Below are positions 21,897 through 29,404 of a stretch of DNA of 32,775 bases, piece by piece. The notes beneath the pieces were generated by a model. It did no database searches and was not told the DNA's origin. It saw nothing but the letters and a program-made list of their open reading frames with translations. Numbering within the stretch: position 1 is the first letter of the stretch; every line of letters begins with the position of its first letter. This DNA is from Candidatus Woesebacteria bacterium GW2011_GWB1_39_10 (GTDB lineage: Bacteria > Patescibacteriota > Microgenomatia > UBA8517): the NCBI GenBank assembly GCA_000993205.1, contig LBVU01000004.1:91338-124112 (forward strand), in the 5' to 3' direction. Made by a program: the position numbers and the translations under genes.

Positions 21897-22710
21897 CACC
21901 AGATTTTTTGGCACTCCACTCCGGTTTTTTAATGAAAAATAAGGCTATCCCAAAAATTGTGAACGCAATACCGACAAGCAGCCAAGTTTTTGCAATTTCT
22001 GTCAACACAGGTTGAGCAACGATAGCAACTATTTGTTTTTCTAAAGCCGCTGGGCTTTTCAAGTTTGTTGTCAAACTACCCACAAAACTACCTGTTAGCT
22101 TCCAAACTAAAAAAGACAAAATCCCGGTCAAAAGAAGTGTGACACCGGCAAATGTAAACCTGTTGCCAACATCTGTAAGGATAACAAAAAGTAACATACA
22201 AATTACAAGCATCACTATGGACCCAATCGACAATAGGGATGAAGTTCTTCCAATTACCGAAATCCATTGAATTTGATTTCGGTTAATAGGCATGTTAAAT
22301 TTCGAAAGCAATGTGGTGAGTGATGTTTGTTCATTTATTCCCAAATCTTTGGGAATAAATCCTTTCGGGAGCTTGCTGATGGGAATATATACAATTATTT
22401 CCCTGGCATGGCCATTTGCAAAACTCAAAATATTAATTAGATTCCTATCTATAAGATCTTTTACGTTAGTTGGATTAATTAAATCGGTCAAAATCTTGAC
22501 GTCAGATATCCTTCCCCCCTCTTTAACAATCTGCTTTTCTGTATAAGTTTTGAGTGTTTGAGAAAGGTTGTTGTAAACATTCCCCTGATCGAAATTTTTT
22601 TGCCAAAAAACCGGAATAAGGAGTTGATACTTTATTGTCGCGGCCACTGTGCCGATCAAAAATAGAGGAACAAAAATAATAAACAGGATCGATTTTGCAA
22701 AAAACTTCAT
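21892..22710 (-). CDS. Integral membrane protein of unknown function
   Basis: I do not recognise this 272-residue protein. It has an N-terminal helix (about 6-27), a polar extracytoplasmic region of about 120 residues, and three C-terminal helices (about 160-180, 188-208, 241-261). The soluble region includes LIDRNLINILSFANGHAREI and PISKLPKGFIPKDLG. The layout resembles small membrane proteins seen in other bacteria, but no motif points to an activity. It is followed 8 bp later by the nuclease gene. A TATAAT box lies 7 nt before the ATG. It is divergent from the small plus-strand gene at 22768 with 57 bp between them. Confidence 0.78.
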   Translation of the reverse strand: MKFFAKSILFIIFVPLFLIGTVAATIKYQLLIPVFWQKNFDQGNVYNNLSQTLKTYTEKQIVKEGGRISDVKILTDLINPTNVKDLIDRNLINILSFANGHAREIIVYIPISKLPKGFIPKDLGINEQTSLTTLLSKFNMPINRNQIQWISVIGRTSSLLSIGSIVMLVICMLLFVILTDVGNRFTFAGVTLLLTGILSFLVWKLTGSFVGSLTTNLKSPAALEKQIVAIVAQPVLTEIAKTWLLVGIAFTIFGIALFFIKKPEWSAKKSGV

Positions 22711-22717
22711 TCGACTT

Positions 22718-22723
22718 ATTATA
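22718..22723 (-). promoter_or_regulatory. Candidate -10 box before the 21892-22710 membrane protein gene
   Basis: TATAAT on the minus strand, 7 nt before the ATG at 22710, in the 57-bp divergent gap. No clear -35. Confidence 0.45.
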
Positions 22724-22729
22724 CTAGAT

Positions 22730-22757
22730 TTGCCATTTATGAGTTTTTTAGTACAAT
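22730..22757 (+). promoter_or_regulatory. Sigma-70-like promoter of the 76-residue protein gene
   Basis: TTGCCA (22730-22735) and TACAAT (22752-22757) with a 16-bp spacer, each five of six to consensus. The -10 box ends 10 nt before the ATG, so the leader would be about 4 nt or less. Confidence 0.55.
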
Positions 22758-22767
22758 AACGGCTAAT

Positions 22768-22998
22768 ATGTCATGCGAATTATACGACTATCTAAAAACA
22801 ATGAACTTTTCGAAAAAGCGTCGCTGCGTTTACGAGATAGATTGCCCGCTTGCTAAAGGGCGGGAAGTCAATCTGACGGAGATTGCCGAATCGTGCCGGG
22901 CAATTGCCGACGAGGGAGAGAATTACTCTGTCACGGAAGAAGACTTGCTACAAGAAGATAAGATTAAAACGCTAATCAGTATTGCCAGGGTGAACTAA
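22768..22998 (+). CDS. Small Cys-containing protein of unknown function
   Basis: I do not recognise this 76-residue protein. It is soluble, with four Cys (3, 20, 26, 43) in no familiar metal-binding spacing, a basic patch FSKKRRCVYEIDCPLAKG (residues 14-31) and an acidic C-terminal half that looks helical. It is accepted because it has the best-matched promoter outside mraZ, starts right after it, and fills the space between divergent and convergent genes. It is convergent with the exonuclease gene, 2 bp apart, with a shared hairpin. Confidence 0.65.
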   Translation: MSCELYDYLKTMNFSKKRRCVYEIDCPLAKGREVNLTEIAESCRAIADEGENYSVTEEDLLQEDKIKTLISIARVN

Positions 22999-22999
22999 T

Positions 23000-23020
23000 T
23001 TCAAAATAAACTATTTTGAA
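23000..23020. terminator. Possible bidirectional terminator between convergent genes
   Basis: TTCAAAATA and TATTTTGAA form a perfect 9-bp stem around a 3-nt loop. It begins 2 bp after the plus-strand gene stop and covers the last codons of the minus-strand exonuclease gene. The stem is AT-rich and the following T-runs are weak, so terminator function is tentative. Confidence 0.4.
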
Positions 23021-23615
23021 TTGTTGTAGTATCAATTTTTGGATAGGAAAAATCCAATTTTACTTCATGAGTTTCATTCCAAAAATCAATATATTTTAAA
23101 AATCCGTTTTGGAGGGCGTGGTCGTAAATTTTAGTTGTGATTTCTACATCCATCTCACAATATTTCCTTAATTTTGCCAGGCTTTCAGTGTCGCCCGCTT
23201 TCCAATATTTAACTGCGTTCTCCCCCGAATCGTTTTTTCTACTCCCCAACGTTGCCTTTGCTAACGAATCAAGCGATACTCTTTTGCCTTCAATTTTTTT
23301 AATTGAGTCGAGAATATCAAAATGTTTAAGTTTGGACCAATGCCCCGGAAAATAAGGAGAAAGTGCGGGAACATCAAAACCAATAGAATTAAACCCTATT
23401 ATTCTGTCCGCCCTTTCGAACAGTTTGAACATTTCATTAAAATCTTTCTCCCAAAATGATTGCATTTTACCATCAATCACTTTGAAATCCCCATCCAGCG
23501 TTCGAGAATAGACTGAGGCGATGGAAACACCAAGTTTGCTGGCATCATACCCATCTATCTCATCAAAAAACTTTTTTGTTTCTGTATCAAATATTACTTC
23601 AAACATTTTTGCCAT
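23001..23615 (-). CDS. DEDDy-type 3'-5' exonuclease-like protein (ribonuclease H fold)
   Basis: The 204 residues carry the exonuclease motifs in order: ExoI FDTET (about 9-13, Asp and Glu), ExoII GFNSIGFDVPAL (about 93-104, Asp), and ExoIII YCEMDVEITTKIY (Tyr and Asp, the Y-x3-D form). This places it among RNase H-like single-domain exonucleases related to the proofreading domain of family B polymerases and to YprB. Its substrate is not known. Met4 is an alternative start directly before FEVIFDTET. It follows the Bro-N protein gene by 16 bp on the same strand, so the pair may be co-transcribed and act on DNA together; this is an inference. Confidence 0.83.
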   Translation of the reverse strand: MAKMFEVIFDTETKKFFDEIDGYDASKLGVSIASVYSRTLDGDFKVIDGKMQSFWEKDFNEMFKLFERADRIIGFNSIGFDVPALSPYFPGHWSKLKHFDILDSIKKIEGKRVSLDSLAKATLGSRKNDSGENAVKYWKAGDTESLAKLRKYCEMDVEITTKIYDHALQNGFLKYIDFWNETHEVKLDFSYPKIDTTTIQNSLF

Positions 23616-23631
23616 ATTTATTTAAAAGAAC

Positions 23632-24468
23632 CTATTTAAGTTTGTTTGAAGATTTTACATTACCTATGAAGTTTTCTCCAGTAACGACACTCTTTCCGGT
23701 TTTGCTTTCAAGTTCCATGCGTGCATTTTTCGCAATTCTACCACCTTTATTGGCAGGCATTATATTTTCTTTAACACCTTTTGCTTCTTCTGTTTCCGCT
23801 ATTTGCCGTGTCGAAAGCTCGGCCAAAGCAGTAAAAACTAATTCAGCATCGCTCATGTGATCGCGCAAGTTTTGAGTTTTTAAATTCTTCAACTTTTTAT
23901 GCTCCTTCACTGTTAAATCGCTCCATTCTTGATGAATTATATTTGTTAGAAGTGCATATTCTTCTTGTTTTGATATTTCGTGAGTTGCCCAATAATCTGT
24001 TAATTTATTTCTGATCTCTTGCCCCATCATTCTTTGTTGAATCCACTTTTCACTTCTTCCCATTTTCTGCCAATAACTCCTCCCTCGATTTATTGATCTT
24101 TCAGGGTCTGAAATATCTTGTACTCTTTCGTAACCAACTTTTGCCAACCACAACTTAACAGGCTCAGCGTTAGGCGATGGAACAGATTGAATAATTCTAA
24201 AAAGCGTTTCTGTATCTGCTGAATCAGTTAGCCTCAGCTTTCCGTCTGCGGCCATCATTTTCAACCGGTTACATTTTGTAACCGTTTCACTTCCTTCTTT
24301 GACCAGTCTGTTTTTTAGCACTTTCCAATAATTTCTAGCTAGTTGAAAATCTGATTGGTTTATAAGGACTCCAACTACATCCACAACCGAAAAATACCAT
24401 TTCTCTTTTTTCTCATCCCAAGCTCTACGAATTTTGGAGCCATTAAATATCGCAAGTTTAGAATCCAT
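23632..24468 (-). CDS. Bro-N/DinD-like protein
   Basis: The 278 residues begin LAIFNGSKIRRAWDEKKEKWYFSVVDVVGVL, the typical opening of a Bro-N domain, a DNA-binding module found in phage antirepressors and in DNA-damage-inducible protein D (DinD). WKVLKNRLVKE and RLKMMAADGKLRLTD belong to the same domain. The C-terminal part (INRGRSYWQKMGRSEKWIQQR, EWSDLTVKEHKKLK, LRDHMSDAELVFTALAE) matches the chromosomal DinD-like arrangement, not a phage protein. E. coli DinD is SOS-induced and inhibits RecA; a similar role here is plausible but unproved. No LexA-type operator was seen. A TATAAT box sits 8 nt before the ATG. It may belong to the same accessory patch as the exonuclease after it. Confidence 0.87.
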   Translation of the reverse strand: MDSKLAIFNGSKIRRAWDEKKEKWYFSVVDVVGVLINQSDFQLARNYWKVLKNRLVKEGSETVTKCNRLKMMAADGKLRLTDSADTETLFRIIQSVPSPNAEPVKLWLAKVGYERVQDISDPERSINRGRSYWQKMGRSEKWIQQRMMGQEIRNKLTDYWATHEISKQEEYALLTNIIHQEWSDLTVKEHKKLKNLKTQNLRDHMSDAELVFTALAELSTRQIAETEEAKGVKENIMPANKGGRIAKNARMELESKTGKSVVTGENFIGNVKSSNKLK

Positions 24469-24476
24469 ATAATCTA

Positions 24477-24482
24477 ATTATA
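24477..24482 (-). promoter_or_regulatory. Candidate -10 box before the Bro-N/DinD-like gene
   Basis: TATAAT on the minus strand, 8 nt before the ATG at 24468. The gap to the pseudogene is only 32 bp and no -35 match is visible. Confidence 0.45.
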
Positions 24483-24500
24483 CTTCTATTTACAAATTAC

Positions 24501-25121
24501 TCACGTCCGCGGAGTTTTTAGAAAGTCAGAAAAATTACTTATCCAAATTTCATAGAGGTTTTCTAAAGCCTCTTTTGTATACCAAGCAAACCCTTTAAAT
24601 CCAATTGCATTTTCCAAGTTCTGCAACACGGCCTCCGATATTCCCAAGGCCAACCACACCCAAGGTTTTCCCTTTTAATTCAAATCCTTGAGTCAGAACG
24701 TATTTATTTTTTGCAGTTCTACGATCAGAGAGAAAGATTCTTTTTGAGGCGTCCAATAAAAATGCAATAGCCTGTTCCGCAACTGATTCTTTTGAATACC
24801 CTGGGACATTGCTTACTGGTAAGTCTCTCTCTCTCTGCAGAGTTCAAGATCTACCCAGCCAAAAGAAGTTGTAGAAAGACAAATCCCTTTCAAATTTGGT
24901 AAGGATTTTATTATTTGAGTTAGTTTATCTTTTGCTTTTTCAAAACCACCTAGCGGGTCGGGGTCACAGCCAACGATATCAGCATCTTTTGCCATTTCCA
25001 AAAGTTTTTCTATCGGAAGAGTGCCCCGTGTTTTTGTATATAAAACCTCGCCAAAATTGGAAAGCTGTTTTTGCTGGTCAGAAGTAAAACTGTCTTGAGG
25101 GTTAAAAATGACAATCTTCAT
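24501..25121 (-). pseudogene. Decayed D-isomer specific 2-hydroxyacid dehydrogenase
   Basis: The ATG at 25121 opens a normal catalytic-domain N-terminus (MKIVIFNPQDSFTSDQQKQL, then PNLKGICLSTTSFGWVDLELC) that stops at 24813. One extra GA in a dinucleotide tract (24824-24836) causes the shift; removing one unit continues as LPVSNVPGYSKESVAEQAIA and reaches the NAD-binding loop GVVGLGNIGGRVAEL. There a second break joins the sequence to a third frame, NAIGFKGFAWYTKEALENLY to KTPRT, stop at 24501. That is a family C-terminus, so roughly 100 residues of the NAD domain are gone. The gene can no longer make a working dehydrogenase. The frame is open upstream to 25178, but those residues are not family-like. 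The original substrate cannot be told. Confidence 0.85.
24824..24836. repeat. (CT)6.5 dinucleotide tract at the pseudogene frameshift
   Basis: TCTCTCTCTCTCT on the plus strand (AGAGAGAGAGAGA on the coding strand). Loss of exactly one 2-bp unit would restore the dehydrogenase frame across this point. Such tracts mutate by replication slippage. Confidence 0.85.
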
Positions 25122-25190
25122 TAATTGAAATATATCACCATTTCTCGGAAAAATAAATCCTTGAAAAACCTGGAACAAATCCGTATCACT

Positions 25191-25208
25191 GTACTAGTAC
25201 GATAGTAC
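25191..25208. repeat. Short inverted repeat downstream of znuB
   Basis: GTACTA and TAGTAC arms (6 bp) around GTACGA; the left part is also the 10-bp palindrome GTACTAGTAC. It lies in the 167-bp gap between the znuB stop and the pseudogene start. No T-run follows. Function unknown. Confidence 0.45.
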
Positions 25209-25228
25209 AAAGATGACGTATTGGCTTT

Positions 25229-25256
25229 CACTATATTAATACATACCAATATAGTG
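25229..25256. repeat. Inverted repeat downstream of znuB
   Basis: CACTATATT and AATATAGTG form a perfect 9-bp stem around a 10-nt loop, 33 bp after the znuB stop on the minus strand. It could be a weak mRNA 3' hairpin. The arms share CTATAT with the palindromes at 4551 and 31654, which may be chance in AT-rich DNA. Confidence 0.5.
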
Positions 25257-25288
25257 AGTTGAATAAGGTGTTGCAAGCTGATTTAATG

Positions 25289-26056
25289 TTATTTATTTTT
25301 GAAAATATAACTAAGGAGGAAAATTGAAATACTTGTAAGTACCACCGCGGGACCGGAAGAAATACCAATATATTTTGCAAGAAAAATTCCCAAAAAAGAT
25401 GAAACAACCCCGAGAATAATCGAATACAGTTGGAATTGTTTGATGCTTTTTGATAGATTTTTTGCCGTCACAGCAGGAATAATTACCATCGCCCCTGTTA
25501 ATAAAGTCCCCAAAAATTTAACCCCTAGAGCTACCACAAGAGCCACCAACAGAAGGTAGACAAGATTTACTTTTGCGACATTAATTCCCTGAGATTTGGC
25601 CAAATCTTCAGAAACTATACCAAGGAGAAGTTTTTTAGAAAATATAAACGTAACAATAAATATGATAATCGCTCCAATAATTGTTAAAACACTATCCATT
25701 ATCCCTATTTTGTCTATATTCCCAAAAAGTGCCTCAAGTAATTCCGGTTCCGGAGTAAGTAAAAGTCCCAACGAAAGGCTCGCAGTAAAAAATACTCCAA
25801 CTAATGCCTCGGGATAAACTTCGGAATGTTCACCCAAATACCAAATACCAAAAGTTGCAATGACAAGGGCAACCAAAGCCCCTAAAAGCGGGTTAATTCC
25901 GAGAGTTATAGCAATTGCAATTCCGGGGAGAGCTACGTGACTTAGAGCGTCCCCGACCAGCGACATCCGTTTAAGAACCATAAAACTTCCCAAGTATCCG
26001 GAGGTTGCTCCTATAAGTGCTCCCACCAATAAAATTAAACCGAGATTAGTGTTCAT
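25289..26056 (-). CDS. znuB: ZnuB-like metal ABC transporter permease
   Basis: This is a membrane permease of the ABC-3 family, which imports zinc or manganese. The 255 residues are almost wholly hydrophobic, with about eight helices. Family features include the N-terminal GATSGYLGSFMVLKRMSLVGDALSHVALPGIA (about 16-47), with the conserved SHVALPG, then GVFFTASLSLGLLL, and GTLLTGAMVIIPAVTAKNLSKS near 185-206. The start overlaps the ATPase gene by 11 bp. Metal choice cannot be told from this sequence, and no substrate-binding protein or Zur/MntR regulator gene is in the window. The 3' side has a 167-bp gap with two inverted repeats. Confidence 0.93.
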   Translation of the reverse strand: MNTNLGLILLVGALIGATSGYLGSFMVLKRMSLVGDALSHVALPGIAIAITLGINPLLGALVALVIATFGIWYLGEHSEVYPEALVGVFFTASLSLGLLLTPEPELLEALFGNIDKIGIMDSVLTIIGAIIIFIVTFIFSKKLLLGIVSEDLAKSQGINVAKVNLVYLLLVALVVALGVKFLGTLLTGAMVIIPAVTAKNLSKSIKQFQLYSIILGVVSSFLGIFLAKYIGISSGPAVVLTSISIFLLSYIFKNK

Positions 26057-26765
26057 GATGACGATATAAATTTACCTCTTCTCCGTACATTTTTGTCAGC
26101 GTTTCTTTATCTATAACTTTCAAAGGCGGCCCAAAACATATTTTTTCTTTGTTAAGGCAAAGCACATTTGAGGCATAATGATTAACTACCTGAAGTTCAT
26201 GTGAGATAAATATTATAGTCAGATCTGCTTTTTCCTGAAGTTTATGAATTAAAGAATAAATTGTTTCCTCTCCGGTTATATCGACCCCGGCGGTTGGTTC
26301 GTCAAATAAAAGTACCTGTGGGTCCCCTAAAAGGGCGTAAGCAATTAAAACTCTCTGAAGTTCTCCGCCCGAAAGCGCACCGATCCTGGTTCTTAAAACT
26401 CGTTTGTCATTATGTAAATGCTCAGCTTCTTTTTGAAAACCAACTTCTAAAAGAACTTCGTGGATTTTATCTATCTTTTTTTCTTTAAATTGTAAAAACT
26501 CTGCAACAGTTAAGGGAAGGTCCTTGCCGATAAAAAGCTTTTGGGGAACATAACCAACATTAATATTTTGCGCCCATTCAACTTTGCCCTCAAACGGAAT
26601 AAGTCCCAAGATCGCCCTGAAAAGAACTGATTTACCGGCGCCATTTGGGCCGATTATGGCCAATGTATCATCTCTTTTAATTTCAAAGCTAATGTCATCT
26701 AAAATTACATGATTATCAAATTTAACTTTTAGCCCGTGAACAGATAGGATGTTGTCTTTTTCCAT
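26046..26765 (-). CDS. znuC: ZnuC-like metal ABC transporter ATP-binding protein
   Basis: This is the cytoplasmic ATPase of the metal importer encoded with the following permease. The 239 residues have Walker A GPNGAGKS (about 38-45), a Q-loop region in NVGYVPQKL, the signature LSGGELQRVLIAYAL (about 131-145), Walker B VLLFDEPTAGVD, and the switch His in IIFISHEL. It ends in a His-containing tail (YRHHEH), which may help bind metal. It starts 6 bp after the recO stop, so recO, znuC and znuB are probably one transcript, although recO has no functional link to metal uptake. Metal specificity is not determined by the sequence. Confidence 0.93.
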   Translation of the reverse strand: MEKDNILSVHGLKVKFDNHVILDDISFEIKRDDTLAIIGPNGAGKSVLFRAILGLIPFEGKVEWAQNINVGYVPQKLFIGKDLPLTVAEFLQFKEKKIDKIHEVLLEVGFQKEAEHLHNDKRVLRTRIGALSGGELQRVLIAYALLGDPQVLLFDEPTAGVDITGEETIYSLIHKLQEKADLTIIFISHELQVVNHYASNVLCLNKEKICFGPPLKVIDKETLTKMYGEEVNLYRHHEH

Positions 26766-26771
26766 ACAATA

Positions 26772-27317
26772 TTATGATACCATTCTTTTCCCCACTCTTT
26801 GAGAGAAAATTTTTCGCTCAATTACCTCCTCCAGTTTTTGATCGGCATCTGTAAGAGTCTTACCTTCCGGCCAAAAACCTAAGGTAGTTAAAAGATTCAA
26901 AATAAAGTCCATACGAAGGTCTTTGAGTTTCTTAGTTTTTTTGAGTTTGTTTAAATATCTGAGAATTAAATTAAACAAATCAACATTAGTTTCTCCGTCA
27001 TGAGTAATACGTCCGATAATTTCGGCAAAATAATAGGCCAATGACACCTTGTTCAAACTGGTTCGAATCTCCTTGAAGTCATCAATCATTTCAACTTCAG
27101 TCATATAATCTAAGCCGTGCCCGGTCGAGGCTTGAAAATTGATCAGGCTAAAAACTTCCAGGTGCCCCCTTTTGTGGCTTTTTGGTTTTCTGATCCCTTT
27201 TGCAAGTAAACTCAATCTGCCAAGGTTCTTGCTGAATATTATAAGGATTCTGTCTGCTTCACCAAAATTACGTCTAGCGAGAACAATTCCTTCTGAAGTA
27301 TAACTATGAGGTTTCAT
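26772..27317 (-). CDS. recO: DNA repair protein RecO (short form)
   Basis: RecO helps load RecA on SSB-coated single-stranded DNA in the RecFOR route. The N-terminal OB-fold is clear: SYTSEGIVLARRNFGEADRI, LSLLAKGIRKPKSHKRGHLE (about 36-55) and FSLINFQAS. A helical domain follows with YYFAEIIGRI and LDYM. The protein ends at 181 residues, while typical RecO has 230-250; the C-terminal part with the Cys zinc site is missing. The ending looks natural, as the next gene starts 6 bp later, so this is probably a short lineage form and not a recent truncation. A TATAGT box lies 8 nt before the ATG. Confidence 0.9.
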   Translation of the reverse strand: MKPHSYTSEGIVLARRNFGEADRILIIFSKNLGRLSLLAKGIRKPKSHKRGHLEVFSLINFQASTGHGLDYMTEVEMIDDFKEIRTSLNKVSLAYYFAEIIGRITHDGETNVDLFNLILRYLNKLKKTKKLKDLRMDFILNLLTTLGFWPEGKTLTDADQKLEEVIERKIFSQRVGKRMVS

Positions 27318-27325
27318 TGAAGATT

Positions 27326-27331
27326 ACTATA
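27326..27331 (-). promoter_or_regulatory. Candidate -10 box before recO
   Basis: TATAGT on the minus strand, 8 nt before the recO ATG, in the 23-bp gap after the DUF4012 gene. The same TATAGT occurs again 7 bp upstream, so two overlapping boxes are possible. Confidence 0.4.
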
Positions 27332-27340
27332 TACTATATA

Positions 27341-29368
27341 CTACAACCCTATTTTCAGCTCCTTGTCTGTTTTTAAATAAAATTCTTCTGAATGTTTACC
27401 AAGCTTAATTAAATACAAAAATCCGTCAGTACCGGGTTGTTTTTGAATCAAAAGTTTATAATTTTTGGAGACCTTAAACGGCAACTTATATTCAAATGTA
27501 ATCTTAGATACCCCTTCAGGTCTAAGTTGGAAAAATCCGGCAAAAACAGTCTTACCCAGATCATCGTAGGGATCGGTCTTCGCATCTAATCCTTCGGATG
27601 TAATAAGTGTACTCCCCTGAGGCACATATACTCTTACCCAGGTAGGTAGGACAGAATTAAGCCATCCGTCCTGTTTCATGGGATTTTTATAAGTAATTGT
27701 TAAAGTTTTTGTCACGGTCCCATCCGAACCTATTTTAATATCTTGATTCACATCTTCTGTCGCATAAAGATTTGATTTACGCCCCCCCAAATTGGCGTCA
27801 TTAACATGAAGATAATCTCCATCATAATTTCTAATCGTCCCTCCAAGCCCAAAATCCGAGACGGCTGTTTCCACTTTAGGATCAAAAATGTAGAAAAGAA
27901 CATGTTTCTCGATAAGAGATTTAAAACCGGCTTCAAAAAGCGCGGGAAGTTTTTCTTTTGGTTGTCCAAAAGCATTGGCCAAAATTGAGTTCATTAGAGG
28001 GCCTATTATCCTTTTTCTATTGTCTGAATTTGGTGGACGTAAAATTATTTTTCCGGTCAAAGGATCCCATATTATCGGCCCTTCAATATCCGCAAAACTT
28101 TCCAGTTCGTGAATAACTTGCGGACAACTACACTCCGGGTCGATCTTCGTACTGAAATTTCCAAAACCAGGTACACCGATCGGACCAATCGCATCAAGCA
28201 AATTCGTAAGAAGCTGTGTATCTACCGCAATAATTCCATCAATGTTGCCCAATCCTAATTTGCTGATAGCAGAGCTAAAAGTTTGCATACTTACACCAAA
28301 ATCCGGAGACCAATTCATGTCCCGCAAACGCAAGTTCTGAGAAAGAATATAAGGACCCTTAATATATTTAATAATCGGTTCCGGAGCACGAATGGATGGC
28401 TTGTATTGAGCGTCCAAATTATAAATATCATTTGATGATACCGGTTCGAATTTGGCTTTATCTACTTTCATCATTGCATACGCAGTCATAAAACCTCCGG
28501 TTGGCCTAATCTCTTTATCGTTCTGAAAAAGTATCATATATGTCCGCGGGGAATCCATTCCAAGAATATAGGGGGCATTTTCAAGCATGGGTTTACCATT
28601 GACAATAAACCCCGAAACCTCTTCCACCAGACCCTGGATAGTTTTAATTTGAGATCGGATTTTTTTACCTTTGTAAACTTCCGGATATCTATTAGGGACA
28701 ATTTGCGAAATTTCATCATTTATGGTTTTTGCTTTTGCAGAAATACTATCAATCTTTGGCAAAAGGTCCGGAATCGTTTTGATAATAAAATCGATTCTGT
28801 CTTGGGTGGTCTGTTCGCCTGTTTTTGCCCCCAGAATGGGAGAAACCCCGCCCTGCAAGCCCAACAAATCAGAATACGGCTCGATCGTTGTAACGACAAT
28901 CTGCCCAGCTTCGATCCCAGCCTTCGCAGCAGTAGCTGCATGGTCCCCATCCTTTACATATGGACCGACAAACGGCAAAATCTTAGCCCAAAAGATAAAT
29001 TTATAGGCCGTCCGAAAATTGCCCAAATTAATGTTTGTTTGATCAAGTCCAACTTTTATTTTAGCCAAATCTTTACTTTGGGCAGCTACTGAAAGTTGAT
29101 TTAACGAAGTGGCGAGTTTAACCCCTTTCTGATAGATCAAAAAGCAGACGACAAGATTGTATATGAGAAAAACCGAGAAAAATATCAGGACCATTAACCA
29201 AACTTTTTTGGTCTTACCGGATTTAACCTGCGGCTGAGGCGAAACGTTTTCTTGTAAAACTTCTATTTTAGGAACCAATATGGAAGATTCTCCCGTTTGT
29301 ATAGGCAATTTTTCATCTAAATTTATTTTGGGCAAACCTCCGCCATCGTTTTGCATAATATTAATCAT
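27341..29368 (-). CDS. DUF4012 family membrane-anchored protein
   Basis: DUF4012 proteins are surface-exposed proteins of unknown function, often encoded with polysaccharide genes in Actinobacteria and Patescibacteria. The 675 residues have a Pro-rich cytoplasmic part, one transmembrane helix (about 54-77), a helical region, and the DUF4012 core with YMILFQNDKEIRPTGGFMTA (about 292-311), LRLRDMNWSPDF and IDGIIAVDTQLLTNLLDAIG. The ILFQN-E-RPTGGF block is diagnostic. The C-terminal part looks beta-rich. An ATG at 29356 (Met5) is an alternative start, with TATGAT 7 nt before it. It follows the sugar transferase by 36 bp, so it is probably part of the export or attachment stage of the same glycan; that role is inferred. 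Confidence 0.92.
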   Translation of the reverse strand: MINIMQNDGGGLPKINLDEKLPIQTGESSILVPKIEVLQENVSPQPQVKSGKTKKVWLMVLIFFSVFLIYNLVVCFLIYQKGVKLATSLNQLSVAAQSKDLAKIKVGLDQTNINLGNFRTAYKFIFWAKILPFVGPYVKDGDHAATAAKAGIEAGQIVVTTIEPYSDLLGLQGGVSPILGAKTGEQTTQDRIDFIIKTIPDLLPKIDSISAKAKTINDEISQIVPNRYPEVYKGKKIRSQIKTIQGLVEEVSGFIVNGKPMLENAPYILGMDSPRTYMILFQNDKEIRPTGGFMTAYAMMKVDKAKFEPVSSNDIYNLDAQYKPSIRAPEPIIKYIKGPYILSQNLRLRDMNWSPDFGVSMQTFSSAISKLGLGNIDGIIAVDTQLLTNLLDAIGPIGVPGFGNFSTKIDPECSCPQVIHELESFADIEGPIIWDPLTGKIILRPPNSDNRKRIIGPLMNSILANAFGQPKEKLPALFEAGFKSLIEKHVLFYIFDPKVETAVSDFGLGGTIRNYDGDYLHVNDANLGGRKSNLYATEDVNQDIKIGSDGTVTKTLTITYKNPMKQDGWLNSVLPTWVRVYVPQGSTLITSEGLDAKTDPYDDLGKTVFAGFFQLRPEGVSKITFEYKLPFKVSKNYKLLIQKQPGTDGFLYLIKLGKHSEEFYLKTDKELKIGL

Positions 29369-29404
29369 ATAACAAAGATTGTAATTCGAGAAGCACTATA
29401 AATA

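Noticed and set aside
27318-27340. A third copy of the 4551/31654 palindrome in the recO upstream gap
   Set aside because: It shares TATATAGTA-like sequence but is not palindromic; overlapping -10 boxes explain it as well.
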